From Brevundimonas sp. Leaf363 (GTDB lineage: Bacteria; Pseudomonadota; Alphaproteobacteria; Caulobacterales; Caulobacteraceae): a stretch of 64,000 nucleotides of DNA. Positions 8,375 to 17,355 of this stretch are shown here, piece after piece. Both the position numbers and the translations under genes were made by a program. The notes beneath the pieces were generated by a model, which made no database searches, was not told where the DNA came from, and saw only the letters and a list, made by a program, of their open reading frames with translations. Positions within the stretch are counted from its first letter, which is position 1. Each line of letters opens with the position of its first letter. Where the stretch lies: positions 125,074 through 189,073 of the forward strand of contig NZ_LMPZ01000001.1 in the NCBI RefSeq assembly GCF_001424025.1, read 5' to 3'.

Positions 8375-9361
8375 TCAGGGGATCAGCAGGGTCGAGCCGG
8401 TGGTGCCGCGGCCTTCTAGCGCGTGGTGGGCGTCCTGCACCTGATCCAGGGGGAAGGTCTGGCCGATCTCGACCTTGATCTGGCCGCTCTCGATCATCTC
8501 GAACAGGGCGGCGGCCGAGGCGTCCAGCTCTTCGGTGGTCGCGACATAGTCGAACAGGGTCGGCCGCGTCAGGAACAGCGAGCCGCCGCGCGACAGGCGC
8601 AGGGGATCGACCGGCGGCACGGGCCCCGACGCGTTTCCGAACACCGCGACAGTCCCGCGCCGCCGCACGCTGGCCAGCGATGCGTCGAACGTGGCCTTGC
8701 CGACCGAGTCATAGGCCACCGCCACGCCGCGGCCGTCGGTCAGCGCCTTCACTCGTTCGGCCACGTCCTCGCGGTCGTAGAGGATGACGTCGTCGCAGCC
8801 GTGGGTCCGCGCCAGCTCCGCCTTGGCCTCCGAGCCGACCGAGCCGATGACCCGCGCGCCGATGGCCTTGGCCCACTGGCATAGGATCAGGCCGACGCCG
8901 CCGGCGGCCGCGTGGACCAGAATGTCGTCGCCCTGTTTCACGTGGAACACGCGTCGGACCAGCATCTCTGCGGTCATACCCTTCAGCATGGCGGCCGCGG
9001 CGATTTCCAGCGAGACGCCGTCCGGCACATGGACCGCCCGCCCGGCGTCCACGACATGCGCCTCGGAGTACGCGCCGGCGGGCCCGCTCGCGTAGCCGAC
9101 GCGGTCGCCGATCTCGAAGCGGTCTACGCCTTCACCGATGGCTTCGACCGTGCCGGCGGCCTCCAGGCCCAGTCCGGCGGGCAGGGGCAGAGGGTAGAGG
9201 CCCGTACGGTGATAGACGTCGATGAAGTTCAGACCGATCGCCACATGACGCACCCGGATCTGACCCGGGCCCGGCTCGGGCGTCGGGACCTGGGTCAGGG
9301 CCATCACCTCGGCGCCTCCGGTCTTCTCGATGCGGACGGCGCGGATGGAGGAGGCGGGCAT
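8375..9361 (-). CDS. NADPH:quinone oxidoreductase-like, zinc-free MDR family
   Basis: Medium-chain dehydrogenase of the zeta-crystallin/QOR branch, expected to reduce quinones or enones with NADPH. The 328-residue protein has LNFIDVYHRTGLYPLPLP near residue 44, diagnostic of QOR. The nucleotide fold carries VHAAAGGVGLILCQWAKA near 145. It lacks the catalytic-zinc Cys/His set of alcohol dehydrogenases. I start at MPASSIRAV, since the 42 codons open upstream do not match the family. The gene is convergent with rho and hosts a parS site within VFHVKQGD. Confidence 0.85.
   Translation of the reverse strand: MPASSIRAVRIEKTGGAEVMALTQVPTPEPGPGQIRVRHVAIGLNFIDVYHRTGLYPLPLPAGLGLEAAGTVEAIGEGVDRFEIGDRVGYASGPAGAYSEAHVVDAGRAVHVPDGVSLEIAAAAMLKGMTAEMLVRRVFHVKQGDDILVHAAAGGVGLILCQWAKAIGARVIGSVGSEAKAELARTHGCDDVILYDREDVAERVKALTDGRGVAVAYDSVGKATFDASLASVRRRGTVAVFGNASGPVPPVDPLRLSRGGSLFLTRPTLFDYVATTEELDASAAALFEMIESGQIKVEIGQTFPLDQVQDAHHALEGRGTTGSTLLIP
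8934..8949. promoter_or_regulatory. parS-like site 1, inside the quinone oxidoreductase gene
   Basis: TGTTTCACGTGGAACA. Its reverse complement TGTTCCACGTGAAACA fits the bacterial parS consensus TGTTNCACGTGAAACA in every fixed position. It encodes part of VFHVKQ on the - strand. It is the parS copy closest to the origin, about 5.2 kb away. Confidence 0.85.
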
Positions 9362-9422
9362 GCGTATTCCTTTCGTCGGCCGGATCGGCCTATGACGGTC
9401 ATCCCAAGGTTGGAGCGCGGCC

Positions 9423-9650
9423 ATGAAAGTCAACATCACCATCGACTGCGAACCGGCCGAGGCGCGCGCCTTCATGGGCCTGCCCAATGTCGAGCCGCTG
9501 AACGATCACCTGGTGGCCGAGATGAAGCGGCGCATGGACAAGAACATCACCGCCATGCAGCCCGACGAACTGATGAAGACATGGACCAGCTTCGGCCTTC
9601 AGGCGCAGGACCAGTTCCGCAAGCTGATGGAGGCGGCGGTCAAGCCGTGA
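9423..9650 (+). CDS. Small DUF6489-type protein
   Basis: A 75-residue protein with no signal peptide or membrane segment. It starts MKVNITIDCEPAEARAFMGLP and ends with an amphipathic helix around QDQFRKLMEAAVK. I recognise the pattern as the alphaproteobacterial family DUF6489, whose function is unknown. It is divergent from the quinone oxidoreductase 61 bases away and precedes mnmE, with repeat copy 2 between them. The family name rests on memory of the N-terminal pattern. Confidence 0.75.
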   Translation: MKVNITIDCEPAEARAFMGLPNVEPLNDHLVAEMKRRMDKNITAMQPDELMKTWTSFGLQAQDQFRKLMEAAVKP

Positions 9651-9655
9651 CGCCA

Positions 9656-9797
9656 AGATCCTCCCCCATAGGGGGAGGGGGACCCCGGAGGGGTGGAGGG
9701 GGCTCGCCTCAGCCGCACCGTCTGAAGATGACCCGCCGCGCCTGGCGTCTTCCCCCTCCACCGCAAGCGGTCCCCCTCCCCCTATGGGGGAGGATCT
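9656..9797. repeat. Dispersed intergenic inverted repeat, family R, copy 2
   Basis: The arms 9656-9684 and 9769-9797 are perfect 29-base reverse complements around CCTCCCCCATAGGGGGAGG. The right arm ends three bases before the mnmE start codon, so its GGGGGAGG serves as the mnmE ribosome binding site. Confidence 0.85.
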
Positions 9798-9799
9798 AG

Positions 9800-11107
9800 A
9801 TGTCTGACACCATCTTCGCCCTGGCCACGCCGCCGGGGCGCGGCGCCATCGCGGTGATCCGCCTGTCCGGGCCGGGGGTGGATGCGGCGCTGGTCGGCAT
9901 GGGCGCCGGGACGCCCAAGGCGCGGCGGGCCAGTCTGCGTACGCTGAGCCATGAGGGCGCGACGCTGGATCAGGCGCTCGTCTTGCGGTTCTCCGCGCCC
10001 AACAGCTTCACCGGCGACGACAGCGCGGAACTGCATCTTCACGGCGGTCGGGCGGTAGTCGAGGCAGTGTCGGCCGCGCTGATGGCGCTGGGCATGCGCC
10101 CAGCCGAGCCGGGCGAGTTCACCCGCCGAGCCTTCGAGAACGGCCGGATGGACCTGGCCCAGGCCGAGGCGGTGGCCGATCTGGTCGATGCCGAGACGAC
10201 GGCTCAGGCAACCCAAGCGCTGGGTCAGCTGGACGGCGCTCTCAGCCGGACCTACGCCGGTTTCCGCCGCCGTTTGCTGGAGGCCATGGCCCTGGTCGAG
10301 GCCGAGATCGACTTCCCCGATGAGGAGGTGCCGGACGGTCTGGCCGCCTCGGCCGGGCCGGCGCTGGATTTCCTTATCAACGATCTGGAGCGGGCGCTGG
10401 CCGACGGCGAGCGCGGTGAGCGGGTGCGTGATGGCTATCGCATTGTCCTGATCGGCGAGACCAACGCCGGCAAGTCTTCGCTGTTCAACGCCCTGGTCGC
10501 GCGCGAGGCGGCCATCGTCACGCCCATTCCCGGCACCACCCGCGACGTGCTGGACGCCCAGCTGGTGATCGGCGGCTACGCCGTGACCTTGTCGGACACC
10601 GCCGGCCTGCGCGAGAGCGAGGACGTCATCGAGGCCGAAGGCGTCCGCCGCGCCCAGGCCTGCGCCGAGGCGGCTGATCTGCGCATCTGGGTCCGCGCGC
10701 CGGGCGATCCCGAGGGCGTGGCGGCGGCCTTCGCGCGGCCGAACGATCTGTTGGTCTGGTCCAAGGCCGATCTGGCGACAGAGCGTCTTGAGGGGCCGGG
10801 CGAAGGCCTGTCGGTCAGCACCACGACGGGGCAGGGGATGGCGGCGCTGTACGACATCCTCGCCGCGCGGCTGGCCGAAGACCTGTCCGGCGCCGACTTC
10901 CCCGCCGTGACCCGCGAGCGACACCGACGCCGCCTGGCCGAGGCGCTGGAGGCGGTTCAGGCCGCGCGCCGGGCGCTGACGATCGCGCCCGAGATGGCGG
11001 GCGACGACCTCCGCCGGGCCGCCGATGCGCTCGGCCGCGTCACCGGGGCCATCGGTGTCGAAGAGGTGCTGGGCGAGGTGTTCGCCAGTTTCTGCATCGG
11101 GAAGTAA
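9800..11107 (+). CDS. mnmE: tRNA modification GTPase MnmE (TrmE)
   Basis: With MnmG it forms cmnm5/nm5-uridine at wobble position 34 of certain tRNAs. The 435-residue protein has the formyl-THF-binding N-terminal domain (IFALATPPGRGAIAVIRLSGP). The G domain follows near residues 215-370, with GETNAGKSSLFN, DTAGLRES and a degenerate NKxD-like WSKAD. The C-terminus is the FCIGK tail, whose Cys is conserved. The ATG is placed by the strong GGGGGAGG that belongs to repeat copy 2. mnmG follows about 210 bases downstream. Confidence 0.94.
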   Translation: MSDTIFALATPPGRGAIAVIRLSGPGVDAALVGMGAGTPKARRASLRTLSHEGATLDQALVLRFSAPNSFTGDDSAELHLHGGRAVVEAVSAALMALGMRPAEPGEFTRRAFENGRMDLAQAEAVADLVDAETTAQATQALGQLDGALSRTYAGFRRRLLEAMALVEAEIDFPDEEVPDGLAASAGPALDFLINDLERALADGERGERVRDGYRIVLIGETNAGKSSLFNALVAREAAIVTPIPGTTRDVLDAQLVIGGYAVTLSDTAGLRESEDVIEAEGVRRAQACAEAADLRIWVRAPGDPEGVAAAFARPNDLLVWSKADLATERLEGPGEGLSVSTTTGQGMAALYDILAARLAEDLSGADFPAVTRERHRRRLAEALEAVQAARRALTIAPEMAGDDLRRAADALGRVTGAIGVEEVLGEVFASFCIGK

Positions 11108-11108
11108 C

Positions 11109-11243
11109 TCTCCCTCCCCTTTATGGGGAGGGTGGCTGGTGCGAAGCGGGAGACGGGTGGGGTGTGTGAGCGCATCGCAGCCCGGACTTCCCCACCCGGG
11201 CTTCGCTGCGCTCCGCCATCCCTCCCCATAAAGGGGAGGGAGA
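11109..11243. repeat. Dispersed intergenic inverted repeat, family R, copy 3
   Basis: The arms 11109-11132 and 11220-11243 are perfect 24-base reverse complements around TCCCTCCCCTTTATGGGG. Inner segments resemble copy 1 (GGTGGCTGGTGCGAAGCGGGAGACGG). The copy fills most of the mnmE-mnmG gap and ends 5 bases before a parS site. Confidence 0.85.
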
Positions 11244-11248
11244 TTTAT

Positions 11249-11264
11249 TGTTTCACGTGAAACA
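11249..11264. promoter_or_regulatory. parS site 2, upstream of mnmG
   Basis: TGTTTCACGTGAAACA is a perfect 16-base palindrome and an exact match to the parS consensus. It is the only one of the four copies that lies between genes. Confidence 0.93.
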
Positions 11265-11315
11265 CCGCCCCGGCCGCGCTGGCGGGAAGGGCCGTTTTCC
11301 CTTACATGCCCGCCC

Positions 11316-13172
11316 ATGAAGTTCGATGTCATCGTTATCGGGGGCGGGCACGCCGGCTGCGAGGCCGCGGCGGCTTCCGCGCGGCTTGGCGCGGCCACCC
11401 TGCTGCTGACCCAGAAGCTCGAGACCATCGGCGAGATGAGCTGCAATCCGGCCATCGGCGGCCTGGGCAAGGGCCATCTGGTGCGCGAGATCGACGCCAT
11501 GGACGGCTTGATGGGCCGGCTCGGCGACAAGGCCGGCATCCAGTATCGCCTGCTGAACCGCTCCAAGGGCGCAGCGGTGCAGGGCCCGCGCAGCCAGATC
11601 GACCGCCGCCTCTATCGCGAGGCGATGCAGGCCGACCTGGCCCAGACGCCGAACCTGACCCGGATGCGGGGCACGGCCGAACGCCTGATGCTGGACGGAG
11701 ACCGCGTGGTGGGTGTCGTCACCGGCGCCGGAGAAGAGATCCGCGCCGCCGCGGTCGTGCTGACGACCGGCACCTTCCTGAACGGCGTCATCATCAAGGG
11801 AGAGGATCGCATCCCGGCTGGCCGGCATGGGGAGGCGCCATCGACGGGCCTGGCCGCCGATCTGCACGCCGCCGGACTGGCCTTGGGGCGCCTGAAGACC
11901 GGCACCCCGGCCCGCCTCGATGGCCGGACGATCGGCTGGGACCGGCTGGAGATGCAGGCGGCGGACGCCGAGCCGGCGCCCTTCAGCTTCCTGACCGAGC
12001 GGATCGACGTCCCCCAGATCGCCTGCGGGGTCACCCACACGACCGAGGAAACCCATCGCATCATCGCCGACAAGATCGTTGAAAGCGCCGTCTATGGCGG
12101 CCGCCTGTCCGGCCGGGGCCCGCGCTATTGCCCCTCGATCGAGGACAAGGTGGTGCGGTTCGCCGACAAGACCTCGCACCAGATCTTCCTGGAGCCCGAG
12201 GGACTGGACGATCCGACGGTCTATCCGAACGGTATCTCGACATCGGTATCCGACGCGACCCAGATGGCCTTCCTGCGGACCATCCCGGGGCTGGAGGCGG
12301 TTCAGGTGTTCCGCTTCGGCTATGCCATCGAATACGACTACGTCGACCCGCGCGAGCTGACGCCCGACCTGCAGGTCAAGGCGCGGCCGGGCCTCTATCT
12401 AGCCGGCCAGATCAACGGCACGACCGGCTATGAGGAGGCGGGGGCGCAGGGGCTGATGGCCGGGCTGAACGCCGCGCGCGCGGCCGCCGGCTCGGACGCC
12501 GTCATCCTGGGCCGCGATCAGGCCTATGTCGGCGTGATGATCGACGACCTCGTCACGCGGGGCGTCACCGAGCCCTATCGGATGTTCACCAGCCGCGCCG
12601 AGTATCGGCTAAGCCTGCGCGCCGACAACGCCGATCAACGATTGACGCCGCTGGCCGTTAACCTTGGTATGGCCAGCCCGGAGCGGCGCAAAGCCTTTGC
12701 CGACAAGGCCGCAGGCCTGACCGAGGCTTACCGTGTTTCACGTGAAACGCTGTTCACGCCGGGCGAGGCCAACGCCTTAGGCATCGCGGTCAACGCCGAT
12801 GGACGACGTCGATCCATGCGCGATCTGCTCGCCTTTCCCGGTGTCGACCTGTCCGCCTTTGAGAGGTCGCGGCCCGAGATCGCACGCTGGGCGCCCGCCG
12901 TTCGAGAGCAGATCGAAATCGACGCGAGCTATGCCGCCTATCTTGATCGACAGACCCTTGAAGCGACGGCCCTGCGGCGGGATGAGGATTTGATCCTGCC
13001 GGCTGATATCGACTATGCGACGATCGGTGGCCTGTCGAACGAGGCTCGTGAGAAGCTGGCGCGCGTCCGGCCGGTCACGCTAGGGCAGGCGGGACGGATC
13101 GAGGGCATGACGCCGGGCGCGCTGACCGCCCTGTTGTCCCATGTGCGTCGTCGAACCCCCGAGGCGGCGTGA
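11316..13172 (+). CDS. mnmG: tRNA uridine-5-carboxymethylaminomethyl synthesis enzyme MnmG (GidA)
   Basis: FAD-dependent partner of MnmE in wobble-uridine modification. The 618-residue protein opens with [18 protein letters not shown], the FAD-binding fold. It carries [17 protein letters not shown], the second signature [19 protein letters not shown] near residue 370, and [16 protein letters not shown] near 430. Codons for RVSRET near residue 475 contain a parS site. The stop overlaps the rsmG start by four bases (GTGA). Confidence 0.95.
   Translation: MKFDVIVIGGGHAGCEAAAASARLGAATLLLTQKLETIGEMSCNPAIGGLGKGHLVREIDAMDGLMGRLGDKAGIQYRLLNRSKGAAVQGPRSQIDRRLYREAMQADLAQTPNLTRMRGTAERLMLDGDRVVGVVTGAGEEIRAAAVVLTTGTFLNGVIIKGEDRIPAGRHGEAPSTGLAADLHAAGLALGRLKTGTPARLDGRTIGWDRLEMQAADAEPAPFSFLTERIDVPQIACGVTHTTEETHRIIADKIVESAVYGGRLSGRGPRYCPSIEDKVVRFADKTSHQIFLEPEGLDDPTVYPNGISTSVSDATQMAFLRTIPGLEAVQVFRFGYAIEYDYVDPRELTPDLQVKARPGLYLAGQINGTTGYEEAGAQGLMAGLNAARAAAGSDAVILGRDQAYVGVMIDDLVTRGVTEPYRMFTSRAEYRLSLRADNADQRLTPLAVNLGMASPERRKAFADKAAGLTEAYRVSRETLFTPGEANALGIAVNADGRRRSMRDLLAFPGVDLSAFERSRPEIARWAPAVREQIEIDASYAAYLDRQTLEATALRRDEDLILPADIDYATIGGLSNEAREKLARVRPVTLGQAGRIEGMTPGALTALLSHVRRRTPEAA
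12734..12749. promoter_or_regulatory. parS-like site 3, inside mnmG
   Basis: TGTTTCACGTGAAACG matches the parS consensus in 15 of 16 positions. The last base is G, as at site 4. It encodes V-S-R-E-T of MnmG. Confidence 0.85.
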
Positions 13173-13795
13173 GCGCCCCCGACGCGGCCGCCTTTCAGAC
13201 CCTGACCGGCGCTACGCCTCATCAGATGGCCGACCTGGAGGTCTTTCGGCAGCGGCTGACGGACACCAACGCCGTGATGAACCTGGTTGGACCTGACACC
13301 TTGCCGGACTTTTGGAACCGTCACGCCTGGGACTCCGCGCAGTTGCTGAACCACGCGCCGGAGGCTTCGCGTTGGGCGGATCTGGGGGCCGGCGCCGGTC
13401 TTCCAGGTGTTGTTCTGGCCATTCTGCTGAAGGGTCGCCCGGGCGCACACATCTGGCTGATCGACAGCCTGGCCAAGCGGTGCCGGTTCCTGGAGGCGCT
13501 GGTGCGCGAACTGGACCTGCCGGCGACCGTCATCAATGGCCGCGCCGAAGACAACAAGGTCGCGGTCGACGTGGTCACGGCCCGCGCCGTCGCGCCGCTG
13601 GACCGCCTGCTGGGCTATGCACAGCCTTATCTACAGTCCGGCGCCCTCGGCCTGTTCCTGAAGGGGGAAAAGGCAGAAGGCGAGTTGATCGAGGCCCGCC
13701 GGCAATGGCATTTCGACGCTGAGCTGATCCCGTCGCAAAGCGATGCGCGAGGTCGCATCCTGAGCGTTCGGAGGCTACGCCGTGTCCGCCCCTAA
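13169..13795 (+). CDS. rsmG: 16S rRNA (guanine527-N7)-methyltransferase RsmG (GidB)
   Basis: Methylates N7 of G527 in 16S rRNA with SAM, and its loss gives low-level streptomycin resistance. The 208-residue protein has the SAM motif [17 protein letters not shown] near residue 70 and [17 protein letters not shown] near 130, both typical. It starts with GTG, overlapping the mnmG stop by four bases, and its end overlaps parA by 14 bases. The order mnmG-rsmG-parA-parB is conserved near the origin in many bacteria. Confidence 0.93.
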   Translation: MSAPDAAAFQTLTGATPHQMADLEVFRQRLTDTNAVMNLVGPDTLPDFWNRHAWDSAQLLNHAPEASRWADLGAGAGLPGVVLAILLKGRPGAHIWLIDSLAKRCRFLEALVRELDLPATVINGRAEDNKVAVDVVTARAVAPLDRLLGYAQPYLQSGALGLFLKGEKAEGELIEARRQWHFDAELIPSQSDARGRILSVRRLRRVRP

Positions 13796-14576
13796 GACCC
13801 GCGTCCTCGCCGTCTCGAACCAGAAGGGCGGCGTCGGCAAGACCACGACCGCGATCAACCTGGGCACGGCCCTGGCCGCCATAGGCGAGCGCGTGCTGAT
13901 CGTCGACATGGACCCGCAGGGCAATGCGTCCACCGGGCTGGGTGTTCCACGTGAAACGCGGCGGGTGACGATCTACGACGTGGTCGTGGACGGGCGCGCG
14001 GTCGTCGAGGCGGCGGTTCCCACGGCCGTACCGGGTCTGTCCATCATCCCGGCCGACGCGGACATGTCCGGTGTGGAGATCGAGCTGAGCCAAGCGGACC
14101 GGCGCTCTTATCGCCTTCGCGACGCCCTGCAGGCCTGTCAGACCGAGTATGACTACGTCCTGATCGACTGCCCGCCATCATTGAACCTGCTGACGCTGAA
14201 CGCCATGGCCGCCGCGGACGCCGTGCTTGTGCCGCTACAGTGCGAGTTCTTCGCGCTGGAAGGCCTGACCCAGCTGATGCGCACGGTCGACATGGTGCGC
14301 CAGAGCCTCAACCCGCGTCTGGAGATACAGGGTCTGGTGCTGACCATGTACGACCGGCGCAACAGCCTCTCCAGTCAGGTCGCGAACGATGTACGCGCCC
14401 ACTTCGGCGACAAGGTCTACGAAGCGGTCATCCCCCGGAACGTGCGGGTGTCGGAGGCGCCGTCTTTCGGCAAGCCCGTGCTGATCTACGACCTGAAATC
14501 CTCTGGCAGCCAGGCCTATCTAAAGCTGGCGCGCGAAGTCGTCGCGCGCGAGAAGCAGCGCCGCCTAGCCGCCTGA
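13782..14576 (+). CDS. parA: Chromosome partitioning ATPase ParA
   Basis: Walker-type ATPase that drives segregation of the ParB-parS complex away from the old pole. The 264-residue protein has the deviant Walker A KGGVGKTT near residues 15-22, the switch segment DMDPQGNASTGLG and LIDCPPSLNLLTLNA. The GTG start overlaps rsmG by 14 bases. A downstream ATG would delete the Walker region, so the GTG is needed. A parS copy lies within the codons for GVPRETR near residue 57. Confidence 0.95.
   Translation: MSAPKTRVLAVSNQKGGVGKTTTAINLGTALAAIGERVLIVDMDPQGNASTGLGVPRETRRVTIYDVVVDGRAVVEAAVPTAVPGLSIIPADADMSGVEIELSQADRRSYRLRDALQACQTEYDYVLIDCPPSLNLLTLNAMAAADAVLVPLQCEFFALEGLTQLMRTVDMVRQSLNPRLEIQGLVLTMYDRRNSLSSQVANDVRAHFGDKVYEAVIPRNVRVSEAPSFGKPVLIYDLKSSGSQAYLKLAREVVAREKQRRLAA
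13943..13958. promoter_or_regulatory. parS-like site 4, inside parA
   Basis: TGTTCCACGTGAAACG matches TGTTNCACGTGAAACA in all fixed positions except the last base. It encodes V-P-R-E-T of ParA. Confidence 0.8.
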
Positions 14577-14598
14577 TTATACGAACGGAAACAAACAG

Positions 14599-15492
14599 TT
14601 GTCGGAACGTCAAAGAGGATTGGGCCGCGGCCTTTCGGCCCTGATGGGCGAGGATGCGGCCGTCCCGGTGGCGCCGCCTGCCGGCGGGCCCGCGCCGTCC
14701 CCCGAGGGCCTGCGCCATGCGCCGATCGAGCTGCTGAAACCCAATCCCGACCAGCCGCGCAAGACCTTCCCACAGGCCGAGCTGGACGAACTGGCCGCCT
14801 CCATTCGCGACAAGGGCGTGCTGCAGCCCATCCTGGTGCGGCCCGATCCGTCTGGCGAGGGCTTCCAGATCGTCGCCGGAGAACGCCGCTGGCGCGCCGC
14901 CCAGCTGGCCCGCCTGACCGAGGCCCCCATCGTCGTGCGCGAGATGGACGACGTCGAGGTGCTGGAAGTCGGCGTCATCGAGAACGTCCAGCGCCAGGAC
15001 CTGAATCCGCTGGACGAAGCCCAGGCCTATGCGGTGCTGATTTCGAAGTTCGGCCGCACCCAGGACGCGGTCGCCGCCGTAGTCGGCAAGAGCCGCAGTC
15101 ATGTGGCCAACAGCCTGCGCCTGCTGGCGCTGCCGGACGCGGTTCTGTCGCTGTTGCTGGACGGGGCCCTGACGGCGGGCCACGCCCGCGCCCTGATCAC
15201 CGCGCCGGATCCGGCCGGCCTGGCGGACAAGATCGTGCGCGAGGGACTGAACGTGCGTCAGGCCGAGGCGCTGGCGCGCCAGGCCCAGGCTGGGCCCAGG
15301 CCGGACCGATCCCGGTCGTCATCCGCCGCCGGCGGCGGATCGGCGGACATCGCGGCGCTGGAGCAGGACTTGTCGGACGCCCTGGGCCTGAAGGCCTCGC
15401 TCGCCGATCGCAACGGCAAGGGGGAGCTGACGCTTCGCTACGCCAGCCTCGAGCAGCTGGACGACCTGTGCCGACGGCTGATGCGGGGTTGA
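14599..15492 (+). CDS. parB: Chromosome partitioning protein ParB (CTPase, parS-binding)
   Basis: Loads at parS and spreads as a CTP-dependent sliding clamp. The 297-residue protein starts at a TTG with the ParA-stimulating motif RGLGRGLSALMG. The CTP-binding motifs are NPDQPRKTF near residue 49 and GERRWRAAQLA near 93. ENVQRQDLNPLDEA follows near 131, and the helix-turn-helix is GKSRSHVANSLRLLALP near 160. It follows parA after 22 bases. Four parS-like sites lie in the 6 kb before it. Confidence 0.95.
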   Translation: MSERQRGLGRGLSALMGEDAAVPVAPPAGGPAPSPEGLRHAPIELLKPNPDQPRKTFPQAELDELAASIRDKGVLQPILVRPDPSGEGFQIVAGERRWRAAQLARLTEAPIVVREMDDVEVLEVGVIENVQRQDLNPLDEAQAYAVLISKFGRTQDAVAAVVGKSRSHVANSLRLLALPDAVLSLLLDGALTAGHARALITAPDPAGLADKIVREGLNVRQAEALARQAQAGPRPDRSRSSSAAGGGSADIAALEQDLSDALGLKASLADRNGKGELTLRYASLEQLDDLCRRLMRG

Positions 15493-15518
15493 TCGACGGT
15501 TCGTGCTAGGGTGCCCGC

Positions 15519-15698
15519 ATGACCGATACCCCAGAGACCGCCGCCGAAGCCCTGAAACGCGTCCTCGCGGCCAAGAAGGCGTCCAGCGCGCCCGGCGGCC
15601 CCGCCTTCAAGCCCGGCCAGCACCCCGAAAAGTCCGTCAGCGCCAAGAACACGGCGATGGCCAAGCCCGCCTTCCGCAAGGCGTCGAAGCGGGGCTGA
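15519..15698 (+). CDS. Small basic hypothetical protein, 59 residues
   Basis: The frame ATG 15519 to TGA 15696-15698 encodes a 59-residue protein that is Ala/Lys/Pro-rich. It begins MTDTPETAAEALKRVLAAKK and ends in a basic tail FRKASKRG. There is no signal peptide or membrane segment. It sits 26 bases after parB in the same direction and may be read from the parB transcript. The codon pattern with G/C third positions supports a real gene. I do not recognise a family. Confidence 0.65.
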   Translation: MTDTPETAAEALKRVLAAKKASSAPGGPAFKPGQHPEKSVSAKNTAMAKPAFRKASKRG

Positions 15699-15704
15699 TA
15701 CACT

Positions 15705-15825
15705 TTCCTCCCCATGAAATGGGGAGGGGGACCCGGAGGGTGGAGGGGCCGTTCAAGCGCCGCCGTGTGATCGCCCCTCCGTCGCGCTTCGCGCGCCACC
15801 TCCCCATCATTGATGGGGAGGAGAT
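15705..15825. repeat. Dispersed intergenic inverted repeat, family R, copy 4 (degenerate)
   Basis: Ends CCTCCCCATGAAATGGGGAGG (15706-15726) and ACCTCCCCATCATTGATGGGGAGG (15798-15821) each fold on themselves, and pair with each other only imperfectly. The inner GGGGACCCGGAGGGTGGAGGGG resembles copy 2. The copy fills the gap between the 59-residue gene and the holA stop and could act as a bidirectional transcription end. Confidence 0.7.
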
Positions 15826-15826
15826 T

Positions 15827-16879
15827 CTACAGCCCGATCCGTCTCGCCCGCGCCGCGATCTCCAGCAGCAGCCGCTCGGCGATCAACTGGTCGGGCGCGC
15901 CCGTGGTCTTGGTGGCGGTGTCGGCGGTGTTGATGGCGTCCTGCACCTCGTCCAGCAGCTCCAGCCGCCAGCCGCGCGCCTGACGCAGCATTTCGGCCTC
16001 CTGCTTCCAGAAGACGCCGGCGGCCTTGGCCGCCTCCTTGGCGCCCGCGCCGGCGTCCTGCAAGATATTGATCCGACGGAGTTTTCCGAGCTGGATCGAG
16101 GCCTGCCGCACCGCCATGACGGCGCTCTCTCCCTCGGCGAAGGCGCGCCGGAGCCCTGACTGGGCCGGGCCGGGGCGACCGCCGAACGCCTGCAGCGCCG
16201 CGTCCTGCAGGCTGGCGTCCGGCTCGACGCCCAGGGCGGCCTCCAGCCCCTCGGCGTCCAGCGTCCGGCCCGATCCGGGGCCGATGTAGAGGGCCAGCCG
16301 CTCGATCTCCTGGCGCATCAGGCCGCGTTCGCGGGGCAGGCGGCCGACGAACCGCTCCAGCGCGTCCGAGGTCAGGCTGACCTTGTCGGCGGCCAGGGCC
16401 TCGCGGACCATGCGGGCCACGTCGCCGGCCTCATCCTCGTAGCAGACGATGCCGACCGAGCCCTTGCCGGCCTCGGCCGCCTTGCGCAGCGCCGAGTCGC
16501 GGCCCAGGGCGCCCGCCTCGATCACCAGCATGGCGTCGGGATTATAGCCGCCGTCGGCATGGGTCTTCAGCGCGGCGGCCAGAACCTTGTCCAGCGACGG
16601 CTTGTCGCCGCCGAAACGCACGCGCACCAGACGCCGCCCGCCGATCATCGACAGGGCGGTCAGCGCCTCCTCCAGCGCAACGCCGTCGCCGTCGATGTCC
16701 GCGTCGCCCAGGACGCTGACGTTGAAAGGGTCGTTCAGGTCGGGCGTGACCGTCTTGCACAGGATCAGCGCTCGCTCGGCCACGCCGGAGCGGTCCTTGC
16801 CGTGGATGACGGCGGCGCGGATCGCCGGATCCGGCCGGGCCAGGAAGCGGTCGATCTCGGGACGTTTGGAGAGGATCAC
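15827..16879 (-). CDS. holA: DNA polymerase III delta subunit
   Basis: Delta opens the beta sliding clamp inside the clamp-loader complex. The 350-residue protein starts [32 protein letters not shown], with the clamp-contacting N-terminal domain. VLGDADIDGDGVALEEALTALSMIGGRRLVRVR near residues 56-88 is typical of the family, as is the C-terminal helical domain. It is the last gene of the leftward leuS-lptE-holA operon and overlaps lptE by four bases. Confidence 0.92.
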   Translation of the reverse strand: MILSKRPEIDRFLARPDPAIRAAVIHGKDRSGVAERALILCKTVTPDLNDPFNVSVLGDADIDGDGVALEEALTALSMIGGRRLVRVRFGGDKPSLDKVLAAALKTHADGGYNPDAMLVIEAGALGRDSALRKAAEAGKGSVGIVCYEDEAGDVARMVREALAADKVSLTSDALERFVGRLPRERGLMRQEIERLALYIGPGSGRTLDAEGLEAALGVEPDASLQDAALQAFGGRPGPAQSGLRRAFAEGESAVMAVRQASIQLGKLRRINILQDAGAGAKEAAKAAGVFWKQEAEMLRQARGWRLELLDEVQDAINTADTATKTTGAPDQLIAERLLLEIAARARRIGL

Positions 16880-17355
16880 TCCGCCAGCGCGGTCAGGATG
16901 GCCAGGCGCAGGCGGCGGGACAGTTCGGCGACGGCGCGGTCTTCGCCGTCCTGCTGGGCCGCGATGCCGGCGTAGGGCTGGTCAGCGGCGGCATAGGTGA
17001 CGATGGCGGTCTCGACGCCGCTCAGGGCGGGGGCGCCGGACACAGGCGTCAGGGTCCAGGCCGCGCTGACGGTCAGCTGATAGCGCACGGCCGTGTCGTC
17101 GATCCGCCGGCCCAGCGGGATGCGCTCCTGATCGACCTCGAGGGCCAGTCGGTGCAGCGGCGGCGTGGCGCCCCGGTTCCAGCCGAGGGCGTCCTCGACC
17201 TGCTCGCGCAGTTCGAAGCCCAACCGGCTGTCGGGCGCCGAGACGGCGATGCGTGACAGCGTCCCGCCGGCGGCGTTCTGGGCGTACATGGGCGTGAAGC
17301 CGCAGCCCGAAAGCGCAACGGCGACGAGAAGCAAGACGGCCGCGCGCCGGATCAT
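16876..17355 (-). CDS. lptE: LPS-assembly lipoprotein LptE
   Basis: Outer-membrane lipoprotein that plugs LptD and helps insert lipopolysaccharide. The 159-residue protein has a lipoprotein signal peptide ending in the lipobox ALSGCGF (Cys18), followed by FTPMYA, typical of alphaproteobacterial LptE. Its place between leuS and holA is conserved across proteobacteria. It overlaps both neighbours by four bases. Confidence 0.9.
   Translation of the reverse strand: MIRRAAVLLLVAVALSGCGFTPMYAQNAAGGTLSRIAVSAPDSRLGFELREQVEDALGWNRGATPPLHRLALEVDQERIPLGRRIDDTAVRYQLTVSAAWTLTPVSGAPALSGVETAIVTYAAADQPYAGIAAQQDGEDRAVAELSRRLRLAILTALAE

Noticed and set aside
9782-11566. 594-codon open frame opposite mnmE and the start of mnmG
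   Set aside because: It crosses repeat copy 3 and is antisense to two well-supported genes, with no recognisable domain.
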